Position numbers and translations under genes: made by a program. Shown here in pieces: positions 22,864-30,545 of a stretch of DNA of 38,210 nt; position 1 is the stretch's first letter; every line of letters starts with the position of its first letter. This stretch comes from Bacillota bacterium (GTDB taxonomy: Bacteria > Bacillota > Clostridia > Christensenellales > UMGS416). Location: the NCBI GenBank assembly GCA_023409755.1, contig JAEYRA010000084.1:1-38210 (forward strand). Reading direction: 5' to 3'. Under the pieces are notes generated by a model. It was not told the DNA's origin, did not search any database, and worked only from the letters and a program-made list of their open reading frames with translations.

Positions 22864-24687
22864 ATGAGATTCTTAAAACAGATCGGTGTGGAGATCCGCA
22901 ACATCCTTCGTTCGCGCTTTTTGCTGGTGATGGCCATTCTGACACTGGCCATCAGCATCCTGGGGCCGGTCGGCGGGTACATCGCCTTAAAGCGGAGCCA
23001 GACCAACAATGGCGGCGGCGTCATTTTCATGAAGGAAGCTGCCGTTTCCACTGTGGCAGGCACGACCAACGCCGTGGCGGTGGACGGCAACTATGTGGCC
23101 GGCGACGGCACCAGCCCCATCATCATCGGCGGCGTCTCCATCGACCCGAAGAACCCCCTTTATTGGAACCTGAACAGCATGATTCAGGAGCGCAGCAACG
23201 TTGAGACCAACCGTGCCAACTACACCAACGTGGAAACGGTGGACCTGCTGCTGGAGATGTTTGACCAGCTTATCCAGTACGAGCTGATCTTTGCCCAGAA
23301 TGTCACAACCTATGAAGACTTCCGCATGGAGCTGGAGTGGCAGGGGCAGGACACCGTAGTGGACAAATTTATCTACGACCGTGTCGGTACCGTCAAGGAG
23401 GCGGCTCTCATCGAGGCATCCCAGTACCGCAAGGGATTGGACGAGGCGAGCTTCCGCAAGAAGTACCTGGACATCACCGCGGCCCAGCGGTTGGAAGCCG
23501 CCCAGAAGGCCCAGGACATGCTTGACAAGATCAACATCATCGTGACCACCAAGGACTTCCCCACCTATGTGGAGGTGAAGCGCCAGCAGTATGAGACCCA
23601 GATCGCTGACTTGCAAGACAACATCAAGCTGCAGGAGCAGGCGATCATTGACAACCCCGCTCAGGAGGAAAGCCTCAACCAGATCATTGAGGATCTGAAG
23701 AAGCAGATCAAAAACATTGAAGAGAACAGCATCCCAATCCTGGAGTTGCGGTTGGAGAAGAACATCGTCCCCGGAGACGGCTCCTGGCAGAACAACGCCG
23801 TTACCAACATTGAAAACAACCAGAACCAACTGACATACACCACCATCATGAGTGAGGAAGACTATAAGAAGGACCTCGGCACCCAGCAGCAGTACGGTAG
23901 CTATGCCAAGTACAAGAATGCCATTCAGAGCCAGATCAACCGCATGAACAACGAGATTTTGGTGTCCAAGAACTCCCTGAACGCCGACAAGCCCGACATG
24001 AAGTTTGTAACCGACGGGGCGCGGTACCGCACGGCATCCGGCTTGTATTTCTCGGTCATCGTGGCGTTGTTCGCGGTGTTGCTGGGCGGCTGGCTCATCG
24101 CCAGCGAGTTCCAACAGGGCACGATCCGCCTTCTGATGATCCGCCCGCGTACCCGTACTAAGATTCTTGCGAGCAAGTTCCTGGCAGCGCTGGGGCTGAG
24201 CCTGGCCATCTACCTCGCCGGCAGCCTGCTGGGCGCTGTGATGAACGGCATCCTCTTTGGCTTCGCGGACTTTGGCTTCCCCAACTACTCCGTCACCGGC
24301 GAGACAGCCTACCTGGCTTACTACCTGCCGCGGCTGCTGGTCTGCATGGTCACGATCGTGTTTGCCTTCACCGTGTCGGTGATGCTCTCCGTGGTGGTGC
24401 GCAACACCGCCGTGGCAGTGGCCGTGCCCATCGTGCTCTTTGTTGGCTGCTTCATGGCGACGGCGATGCTGAGCTACAGCAAGGCAATGTACTGGCTGGC
24501 CTACACCCCGGTGCCCTATGTGCAGCTCTACAGCTTCTTTACGCCGACCAACATGTATTCCTACATGGCCGATTATGGCGGCGCGGCCCTCAACCCCCTC
24601 ATCGGCATCGCGTGGTTCGCTGTGTTGACGGTCGGCTGCGCCATCACCTCGCTCGTCGTGTTCAAACAGCGGGACATCACCAACTGA
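22864..24687 (+). CDS. ABC-2 type permease with large extracytoplasmic coiled-coil domain
   Basis: A 607-residue membrane protein. One membrane span lies at about residues 18-42, followed by about 350 exposed residues, then five spans between about 392 and 600. This is the NatB/YhaP/ABC-2 layout with an enlarged first external loop. That loop contains a long charged heptad-rich stretch (about residues 225-300, for example LQDNIKLQEQAIIDNPAQEE), which is likely to form a coiled coil. The short segment YFSVIVALFAVLLGGWLIAS followed by EFQQGTIRLLMIRPRTRTK is the characteristic cytoplasmic coupling helix region. It pairs with the preceding ATPase and is followed 21 bp later by the PASTA protein. 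Substrate unknown. A role in envelope stress or peptide export is only a guess. Confidence 0.85.
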   Translation: MRFLKQIGVEIRNILRSRFLLVMAILTLAISILGPVGGYIALKRSQTNNGGGVIFMKEAAVSTVAGTTNAVAVDGNYVAGDGTSPIIIGGVSIDPKNPLYWNLNSMIQERSNVETNRANYTNVETVDLLLEMFDQLIQYELIFAQNVTTYEDFRMELEWQGQDTVVDKFIYDRVGTVKEAALIEASQYRKGLDEASFRKKYLDITAAQRLEAAQKAQDMLDKINIIVTTKDFPTYVEVKRQQYETQIADLQDNIKLQEQAIIDNPAQEESLNQIIEDLKKQIKNIEENSIPILELRLEKNIVPGDGSWQNNAVTNIENNQNQLTYTTIMSEEDYKKDLGTQQQYGSYAKYKNAIQSQINRMNNEILVSKNSLNADKPDMKFVTDGARYRTASGLYFSVIVALFAVLLGGWLIASEFQQGTIRLLMIRPRTRTKILASKFLAALGLSLAIYLAGSLLGAVMNGILFGFADFGFPNYSVTGETAYLAYYLPRLLVCMVTIVFAFTVSVMLSVVVRNTAVAVAVPIVLFVGCFMATAMLSYSKAMYWLAYTPVPYVQLYSFFTPTNMYSYMADYGGAALNPLIGIAWFAVLTVGCAITSLVVFKQRDITN

Positions 24688-24708
24688 CCAACCAAAGGGG
24701 AGCCTACG

Positions 24709-26475
24709 ATGGATGACAACAACAAGTTCTTGAACTCCTATCGGAGCAAAATCGATGGGGCGGAGCCGGGAAAGCCGGCCTCCGCCCCCGAAACTGCCCC
24801 GGCACAGCCCGCAAGGGGACAGTCTGAGCTGGAGCGGCGGGGGTACCGGCCGCCCCAGCGCAGCGCGCCGCCCGCCGGGCCTGCCCGCCGTATGCCCGGT
24901 TGGGTGGGTGCGGTCATTGCCGGGGTCGTGGTGGTGGCACTGGCGGTCGTGGGGCTGCTGCTGTTCCTCAACCGCGGCACGCCCATGGCGGATTTCAAAG
25001 GGGTGGAACTCACCGAAGCGCAGCTTTGGGCGGAGAAGTACAACGTGACCCTGCAGACGGATCAAGAGTACAACGACGAGGTGGCGGCCAACAAGATCAT
25101 CAGCCAAAGCCCAGTCGCCGGCACCAAGGTCAAGACCGGCGACATCGTGAAGGTTGTCGTCTCCCAGGGGCACGATCTCACTATTTCCCTTCCGCTGCCT
25201 GACCTCATGAGCATGACCAAGGATGAAGTCGAGACCTGGGCCAGCGAGAACTTCATGGCTAAGGTGCGCATCACCGCTGAGAACAGCGATGAGGTGCCCG
25301 CTGGCAACGTCATCAGCTACGAGATCAACGACGATACCGTCGTGGACAATGTCACCCGCAACACCCCCATCTACATCATCGTCTCCAAGGGGCCGGTGGA
25401 CGAGGAGGCGCTGCTCATCACCGTTCCGGACTTTCGTGAGAAGTCGTTGGCTGAGAGCTACTCCTTTGCCAACGAGAACGGCCTCATTCTGAAGGTGGAG
25501 GAACAGTTCGACGACTACGCGCCTGAAGGCACCATCCTCTCGCAGAGCGTGAAGGCAGATGAGAAGGCTAAGAAAGGAGATGAGATCAAGCTGATCGTCT
25601 CCCAGGGCCCCAAGATTGTCGTGCCGGACTTCTCCGCCTATTCCAAGGAAAAGGCCGCTTCGGTGGCTTCGGCGCTGGGCATCACCGCCACGGTGAGCGA
25701 GAAATACTCCGGTAAGGCGGCCGGTAAGTTCCTGTCCCAAAGCATGGAGCCCGACACAATCTATGAAAAGGGCGACGTGCTGGAGCTGACCTATTCGCTG
25801 GGCAACGAAGTCATCGTGGCCGACTATGTGGGCCAGACCAAAGACGCGATCCTCGCCTGGGCGAAGGAGCTGAACGCCCAGGGGGCCAGCATTCGCGTCA
25901 AGGTGACCTACACCAAGAGCAACGAGGCCAAGGGTAAGATTCTGGCCCAGGACAAGGCCAATTCGCTCATCTCGGTGTCGTCCACCATCCGCATCACCGT
26001 CTCCCAGGGCAAGGTCGTCGTGATGCCGGACTTTGTCGCTCCCTCGGGTTCGGGGTATGACGAGGCCATCACCCGCGAAAAGGCGCTGGAGCTGTGCTCC
26101 TCCCTCAACATCGTGCCGGTGTTTGTGGAAGCGAAGAAATCTGGCCGCCTGCCCGGTGAGGTGTGGTACCAGAGCATCTCCGCCGGCACCGAGGTGGAGG
26201 AGGGGACGACCGTCACCCTGAAGTATGTGCCCGCCAACGAGAAGATCAAGGTGCCCAACTTCAAGGGGATGACCGAGGAGCAGATCCGCAACGGCGACTA
26301 CTTCGACCTTTTCGACATCACCTTCGTGACGGGGGACACCTACGTCGACGGTTATGCCGGGAAGGTGTACAAGCAGTCACTGACCGCTGGCAGCAAGACC
26401 GCTGTGGGTACATCCATCACGGTGACCATCGGGCCGGAGGGCGATCAGGAACCTGAGCCGAGCAGTGGAAAATAA
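24709..26475 (+). CDS. Membrane-anchored seven-PASTA protein without kinase domain
   Basis: A 588-residue protein. It has a disordered Pro/Ala-rich cytoplasmic N-terminus (1-62), one membrane span (about 64-88, GWVGAVIAGVVVVALAVVGL), then about seven consecutive PASTA-like repeats to the C-terminus. Each has the usual core of a VPDF-type start, a QSPxxG-like turn and a closing IxVxVSQG strand. PASTA domains bind peptidoglycan fragments and normally sit on PrkC/StkP kinases or penicillin-binding proteins. Here neither a kinase nor a transpeptidase domain is present. It is the last gene of the ABC operon, which suggests it acts as a cell-wall-sensing or anchoring partner of the transporter (inference). 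Confidence 0.85.
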   Translation: MDDNNKFLNSYRSKIDGAEPGKPASAPETAPAQPARGQSELERRGYRPPQRSAPPAGPARRMPGWVGAVIAGVVVVALAVVGLLLFLNRGTPMADFKGVELTEAQLWAEKYNVTLQTDQEYNDEVAANKIISQSPVAGTKVKTGDIVKVVVSQGHDLTISLPLPDLMSMTKDEVETWASENFMAKVRITAENSDEVPAGNVISYEINDDTVVDNVTRNTPIYIIVSKGPVDEEALLITVPDFREKSLAESYSFANENGLILKVEEQFDDYAPEGTILSQSVKADEKAKKGDEIKLIVSQGPKIVVPDFSAYSKEKAASVASALGITATVSEKYSGKAAGKFLSQSMEPDTIYEKGDVLELTYSLGNEVIVADYVGQTKDAILAWAKELNAQGASIRVKVTYTKSNEAKGKILAQDKANSLISVSSTIRITVSQGKVVVMPDFVAPSGSGYDEAITREKALELCSSLNIVPVFVEAKKSGRLPGEVWYQSISAGTEVEEGTTVTLKYVPANEKIKVPNFKGMTEEQIRNGDYFDLFDITFVTGDTYVDGYAGKVYKQSLTAGSKTAVGTSITVTIGPEGDQEPEPSSGK

Positions 26476-26517
26476 ACCCTGACACGGATGGCCTAGATAC
26501 CTGTTTGAAATGAAAAG

Positions 26518-26552
26518 CGAGCCGATCCCATGTGGATTGGCTCGTTTGTTTT
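26518..26552. terminator. Terminator between convergent ABC-PASTA and NYN genes
   Basis: CGAGCCGATCC (26518-26528) pairs with GGATTGGCTCG (26534-26544), with one G-T wobble. TTTGTTTT follows on the plus strand. The minus strand has CTTTTC after the stem, so it may work in both directions. Confidence 0.75.
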
Positions 26553-26587
26553 GCTGGATGCAGGGGACGAAGCCCGATGCAGCGGTG

Positions 26588-27244
26588 TTATTCGCGCAGG
26601 CAGGTTTGGAAGAAGGCGTTGTCCAGTATGATCTGCTGGTCGGAGTGATGCTTGAAACTGTATAGGTTCTGGCCAAACACCCCCGCAATCACCACGGTGC
26701 GGCCCATGGTGTTGAGGATGTCCATCACCGGGATGTAGTCGGTATCCCCACTGACGATGATAGCAGTGTCGTAGGCATTCATGAAGCCCTTGGTGATGAG
26801 ATGGGCGGCCAAGTTGATGTCCGTGCCCTTCTCCTCCACGTAGTAGGTGGTGGGGTCGTTGATGTCCATGGTGGCGTAGGTGTTTTCACCCACGGGGCGG
26901 GCGGAGTGCCTGCCCTCCACCACGGTGAAGTAGTTCTGGTTTTTGAGCCCCGTAATCCAATTGTACGCACCTTGGCGGCGCGCGTCCTGCATCAGGAACT
27001 CATCGGGCTTGGGCGCAAACAGAAAGGTCTTGACCAGCATGTGCCCTGAGGACAATAAGCTGGTAATGGATTTTGGCAGCTGGTTGTAATCCAACCGTGG
27101 TACGCGATAGGGGGCGGAAGCAGGGGGCTGCAGTCCCTGTTTCTGCGCTTCGGCCATCGCCTCCTCCATGGCGCGCTTGCGGTAATGGTTGTGCAGTGCA
27201 ATGCTGAAATTTTCGTGGTCGATGAACACCATGGCCCTTTGCAT
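26588..27244 (-). CDS. NYN-domain (PIN-like) putative RNase
   Basis: A 218-residue NYN/LabA-DUF88 protein. It has the N-terminal FIDHENF with Asp9 and Asn12, a central KGTDINLAAHL, and IIVSGDTDYIPV, which together build the acidic metal-binding pocket of PIN-like nucleases. Proteins of this type are inferred RNases. Target unknown. Start at 27244 (MQRAMVF) is chosen because GCAGGAGGA lies 8-9 nt upstream. Two upstream codons in frame read into the leader hairpin. It has a near-perfect promoter of its own and a stem-loop leader, and is convergent with the PASTA gene. A second, longer NYN protein is encoded at 33623-34573. Confidence 0.8.
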   Translation of the reverse strand: MQRAMVFIDHENFSIALHNHYRKRAMEEAMAEAQKQGLQPPASAPYRVPRLDYNQLPKSITSLLSSGHMLVKTFLFAPKPDEFLMQDARRQGAYNWITGLKNQNYFTVVEGRHSARPVGENTYATMDINDPTTYYVEEKGTDINLAAHLITKGFMNAYDTAIIVSGDTDYIPVMDILNTMGRTVVIAGVFGQNLYSFKHHSDQQIILDNAFFQTCLRE

Positions 27245-27268
27245 CAAGTGGTCCTCCTGCAAGGCTAA

Positions 27269-27299
27269 GGGGTTGCCTGCTCGAAAGCCAAGCAACCCC
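27269..27299 (-). promoter_or_regulatory. Leader stem-loop of the NYN gene
   Basis: On the minus strand GGGGTTGC and GCAACCCC form a perfect 8-bp stem with an inner GCT-TTCG-AGC mini-hairpin. It lies between the promoter and the ribosome binding site, ending about 15 nt before AGGAGG. No T-run follows, so it is a leader structure rather than a terminator. Confidence 0.5.
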
Positions 27300-27322
27300 T
27301 GTTTCAATAGCTAGTTACGTTT

Positions 27323-27351
27323 AGTATAGGCAGTCGCATCAAGCCTGTCAA
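27323..27351 (-). promoter_or_regulatory. Strong promoter of the NYN gene
   Basis: Minus strand: TTGACA (27351-27346), 17-bp spacer, TATACT (27328-27323). It lies just downstream of the rqcH stop codon, so the NYN gene can be expressed separately. Confidence 0.75.
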
Positions 27352-27363
27352 TGCCTGCCATTC

Positions 27364-29115
27364 CTACTCCACCCGTGTCAACTGCGCCACGGCGGCCTCG
27401 TCGGGGGTCACCTGCATGGTGCGGTTGGTGAGGTAGATGACGAAGCCAGGGCGTGCGCCGGAGGGTTTCTTGACGTTGCGGCGCTGGGTGTAATCCACCG
27501 GCACGCCGGAGGAACCGCGCGCCCGGCTGTAATAGGCTGCCAGCAGTGCGCCGGCGCGCAATGCTTCGTCAGAGACAGCACCGCCATGGGCCCTCACGAT
27601 GACGTGGGAACCCGGGATCTCCTTGGTGTGCAGCCACAGGTCGTCGTTGCGGGCAAATTTCAGCGTCAGTGCATCGTTCTGGGTGTTGTTGCGCCCCACC
27701 CAGATGTCGTAGCCGTCGCTGCTGCGGTAGAGGTAGGGGCGGCTGGGGGCGGCGCGCTTCTTCCCCCGGGGGGCGTTGTCCTTGAGGTACCCCTGGTCGA
27801 CGAGTTCCAGCCGGATCTCATCAAGCTCACTCTGCGTGGTGCTCAGGGCAATGGTGCTCAGCTGGCTCTCCAGGTAGTCAATTTCAGCATGGGTGGCGGC
27901 AAGCTGTTCCTTCAGGTTCTCCTGGGCTGACTTTGCCTTGGCGTAGCGCTTGTAGTACCGCTGGGCATTGTCGGAAGGCGTCAGCATCGGGTCCAGCGGG
28001 ATGCGCAGCATACCACCGTCGGGGTCGTAGTAGTTGACGACCTCGGCTTCCTTCTCCCCACGGCGCAGGGCGTGCAGGTTTGCGGTCAGCAGCTCGCCCA
28101 TCAGGCGGTATTGCTCCAGGTTGGCGGAGTCATCAAAGCTGGCGAGCTGCTTCTCCAGCTTTTTACGCGCGCGGGCGAGGGCGGTGTTGAGCACCTGCAC
28201 CATGCCGGCGCTGCTCTGCTTCAGGCGCTCCCGCCGGTCACGGTCGCCAAAGAAGGCCTCGGCCGCCTCGCAGAGGCTGGCGCAGGGCCGCTGCTCGGTG
28301 GCAAGCACACTGGCGAAGGGCAGGAAATCCACCACCGCGCCATCCTGCAGCAGCACGGTGGGTTGGGTGCGGTACTCCCGAAGGGCGGCAAAGCGCTCGG
28401 CTAGCTGTTGGGCGGCCTGGTTCAAGCCTTCCGGCGTGTATTGGTCAGCGTTACAGGCCGGGTCGAGCCCGGCAGCCGTCAGGAGCTCCCGCGCGGTGGG
28501 CTGGGCAAGCCCGCTCAGCCGGTCGCAGACCGTCTGCAACAGGGGATGGTCGACCGAGGACGCCAGCACAACACCCAGCGCCGCCGCGTCCAGCTCCAGC
28601 GGGTTTTGCTTACCCTGGGCTGGCGGGGCTTCGTAGCGCAGGCCGGGCAGCACCTCGCGCACGCGGCTTTTCTCCTCGGTCACGCGCTTGATGCAATCGA
28701 GGATGGTGCCCTGGGTGTCGGTCAGCACAATGTTGCTGTGGCGGCCCATCACTTCCACATGCAGGGTGAGTTCACTGGCGATGCCCAACTCGTCGAGCAC
28801 GCCAAAGGTCAGATCCAGCACCCGTTCCAGCCCCTGCTGGCTCACTCCCAGCACCTTGCCGCCGATGAGATGCTTGCGCAGCAGCATGCAGAAGAGGGGA
28901 GCGCGGTCGGGGTTGGGCTTGGTGAGTGTCGTAAGGTGAACGCGCGCGTTGTTGGCTGAGGCCGAGAGGAGCAGCCGGTAATTCTGGTATTGGTTGCGGA
29001 TGACAAGGTGCAGCTCGTCCCGTTCGGGCTGCAGCACCTTTTCCACCCGGCCGCCCAGTATTTTGTCCGCGATTTCCGCGGCGGTCGCGCGCATGGCAAC
29101 GCCGTCGAATGGCAT
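27364..29115 (-). CDS. rqcH: RqcH, Rqc2/NEMF-type ribosome quality-control factor
   Basis: A 583-residue NFACT-family protein (formerly annotated as fibronectin-binding). It binds obstructed 50S subunits and recruits tRNA-Ala to add C-terminal alanine tails. The NFACT-N domain starts MPFDGVAMRATAAEIADKIL and includes the LFCMLLRKHL segment. HhH and coiled-coil regions span about 190-430. NFACT-R covers about 455-575 (YDIWVGRNNTQNDALTLKFA, DDLWLHTKEIPGSHVIVR). The functional Asp-Arg pair at 97-98 of Bacillus RqcH reads Glu97-Arg98 here. Start at 29115 has GGGAGG 6 nt upstream. Length is normal. It is transcribed from a near-consensus promoter at 29162-29190 and divergent to the GerM-like gene. 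Confidence 0.93.
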   Translation of the reverse strand: MPFDGVAMRATAAEIADKILGGRVEKVLQPERDELHLVIRNQYQNYRLLLSASANNARVHLTTLTKPNPDRAPLFCMLLRKHLIGGKVLGVSQQGLERVLDLTFGVLDELGIASELTLHVEVMGRHSNIVLTDTQGTILDCIKRVTEEKSRVREVLPGLRYEAPPAQGKQNPLELDAAALGVVLASSVDHPLLQTVCDRLSGLAQPTARELLTAAGLDPACNADQYTPEGLNQAAQQLAERFAALREYRTQPTVLLQDGAVVDFLPFASVLATEQRPCASLCEAAEAFFGDRDRRERLKQSSAGMVQVLNTALARARKKLEKQLASFDDSANLEQYRLMGELLTANLHALRRGEKEAEVVNYYDPDGGMLRIPLDPMLTPSDNAQRYYKRYAKAKSAQENLKEQLAATHAEIDYLESQLSTIALSTTQSELDEIRLELVDQGYLKDNAPRGKKRAAPSRPYLYRSSDGYDIWVGRNNTQNDALTLKFARNDDLWLHTKEIPGSHVIVRAHGGAVSDEALRAGALLAAYYSRARGSSGVPVDYTQRRNVKKPSGARPGFVIYLTNRTMQVTPDEAAVAQLTRVE

Positions 29116-29161
29116 GGCATCCTCCCGCAGTGGTTGGCTCGGCCAGTGGCCGGCAACAGTC

Positions 29162-29190
29162 ATTATAGTATACTTCTCCCCCGGTGACAA
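29162..29190 (-). promoter_or_regulatory. Promoter of rqcH
   Basis: Minus strand: TTGTCA (29190-29185), 17-bp spacer, TATAAT (29167-29162). The start site near 29155 leaves a leader of about 40 nt. Confidence 0.75.
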
Positions 29191-29282
29191 ACGAATTGCC
29201 CACGAGTGTCATTGCCTCATCATACCTATACATCGCGCGTCATAGAAATAGCCAGAGACGTTTCGGAGGAGGTTGTGAAGAT

Positions 29283-30260
29283 ATGGCGCGCCGAACATTG
29301 GCATGGCTGGCAGTGCTTCTGGTGATCGCGTTCCTGGTGCCGGGCTGCAGCAAGCAGACCGAGGCCGACGTGCAGACCAGCGTGCAGCAGACCGACGAGG
29401 ACACCGCGCAAAGCGCGGACGTACGCAAGACCGTACTCTACTTCCGCGACGCCAGCGGCTATCTGGCGCCGGTGATGAGGAAACTGCCGGTGGAGGAAGG
29501 CATCGCCAAGGCGGCGCTCAAGTGCCTGGTGGCCGGCACCGACCAGGACGAGAAGCTGGCAGCCCTGGGCGTGGCTGCGCCTGTGCCTGCGGGGGCAACC
29601 TTTGACCTTGATATTGCCGAAGGCAAGGCTACGGTGGACATCCGCCAGGGGGAGAAGTGCAAGGACAAGGTAAGTGAACAGGCGATGGTTGGGGCGGTGG
29701 TTAACACGCTGCTGGGCTTCGCCACGGTGGAGACAGTGGCGGTACGTATCGATGGACAGACCGTATCTACCCTGCCCAACGGCGCCACGGTGGCTGAGAG
29801 CTACGCCGAGCCGGTACTCAACGTGGAGCCCGTCGGCGCGCCGGACACGCTCGACGGCAAATTGGAACTCTGCTTCGCCAACAGCACCGGCAAGCTGCTG
29901 GTGCCGGTCTACCGGGTGGCCGGTGACGATGTGAACCTGGCGAACGCCATTGCCGAGATGGCCGCACCGGCTGAGGGGACGGGCCTTACGTCGATTTTGC
30001 CGCCGGGGTGCGAGGTTCTCAGCGCCAAGTTGGGCGACGACGGCGTGGCGACGTTGGAGTTCTCGAGTGAGTTCTCCTCGGTGTCCGATTCGCCGGCGCT
30101 GGAAGCCATGACTCTGCGGTCCCTCAATGTGGTGTGCGAACAGTTCTCGGGCTTCAAGACGATGAAGATTCTGGTCAACGGCGAAGCCTTTGAGCCCACG
30201 GTTTCGACGGTTGCCGGGCAGGGGAGCACCGGTGACGATTACCTCAACTACTACGACTGA
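29283..30260 (+). CDS. GerM-like lipoprotein with two GerMN domains
   Basis: A 325-residue lipoprotein with lipobox LVPGC (Cys22). Two GerMN domains follow, at about residues 55-185 (VLYFRDASGYLAPVMRKLPV, then EEGIAKAALKCLVAG) and 195-310 (LELCFANSTGKLLVPVYR). GerM of Bacillus subtilis is a two-GerMN lipoprotein that stabilises the SpoIIIAH-SpoIIQ channel and is needed for sporulation and germination, so a forespore-membrane role is likely. ATG 29283 follows GGAGGAGG by 10 nt. Upstream in-frame codons lie before this site. Two stem-loops follow the stop codon. It is divergent from rqcH. No clear promoter was fixed in the 29190-29265 stretch. Confidence 0.85.
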   Translation: MARRTLAWLAVLLVIAFLVPGCSKQTEADVQTSVQQTDEDTAQSADVRKTVLYFRDASGYLAPVMRKLPVEEGIAKAALKCLVAGTDQDEKLAALGVAAPVPAGATFDLDIAEGKATVDIRQGEKCKDKVSEQAMVGAVVNTLLGFATVETVAVRIDGQTVSTLPNGATVAESYAEPVLNVEPVGAPDTLDGKLELCFANSTGKLLVPVYRVAGDDVNLANAIAEMAAPAEGTGLTSILPPGCEVLSAKLGDDGVATLEFSSEFSSVSDSPALEAMTLRSLNVVCEQFSGFKTMKILVNGEAFEPTVSTVAGQGSTGDDYLNYYD

Positions 30261-30268
30261 ACCATGTT

Positions 30269-30364
30269 CGAGGAGGACGCTTGGCGTCCTCCTCGATTGG
30301 GACAACTTGTTCCACCTAATTTTTGTGGCCCGCCGTACACGCCGGCGGGCCACAATTTGCTTTT
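30269..30364 (+). terminator. Double hairpin, terminator of the GerM-like gene
   Basis: First stem: CGAGGAGGACGC (30269-30280) with GCGTCCTCCTCG (30284-30295), 12 bp, no T-run. Second stem: TTGTGGCCCGCCG (30323-30335) with CGGCGGGCCACAA (30343-30355), 13 bp, followed by TTTGCTTTT. The second stem also forms the distal end of RNA candidate C on the minus strand, where no T-run follows. Confidence 0.7.
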
Positions 30365-30541
30365 GCTCTCATGCTGAAATTTGGAAACAGTCTCCCCTGT
30401 AAGCGGATTTTCTGCCCGCCTTCTACCGGTGATTGCATTCCTCCCACCGGATGAACCGTCGGTCGGCTTCACCCACGGTTCACATACTGGTGCATATCTT
30501 CAACGTGTCGGGTGCGCCTTGTGCCTGGCGAATCGCAGGAA
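30323..30541 (-). ncRNA. Recurrent structured RNA candidate, copy C
   Basis: It fills the gap 3' of the second URO-D-like gene, in the same sense. The minus strand carries GCCGA and the 16-mer identical to copy A (30462-30447). Hairpin CCGGTG/CACCGG follows, then GGTAGAAGGC, hairpin GCGG-GCAGAAAAT-CCGC and ACAG-GGGAGA-CTGT. A GAGAGCAAAAGCAAA linker and the 13-bp terminal stem (30355-30323) end it. Copy A has the same order and the GGGCAG(T)AAAA loop. Copy B has the same CCG/CGG hairpin position, the TAGWAGGC segment and a comparable linker and terminal stem. Boundaries are approximate and no minus-strand promoter was identified. Confidence 0.4.
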
Positions 30542-30545
30542 GGGT

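Noticed and set aside
22987..25740. A 917-codon open frame on the minus strand opposite the ABC permease and PASTA genes
   Set aside because: It mirrors the codon bias of the plus-strand genes, gives low-complexity His/Gly/Val-rich protein with no family features and has no ribosome binding site. Both plus-strand genes are clearly real.
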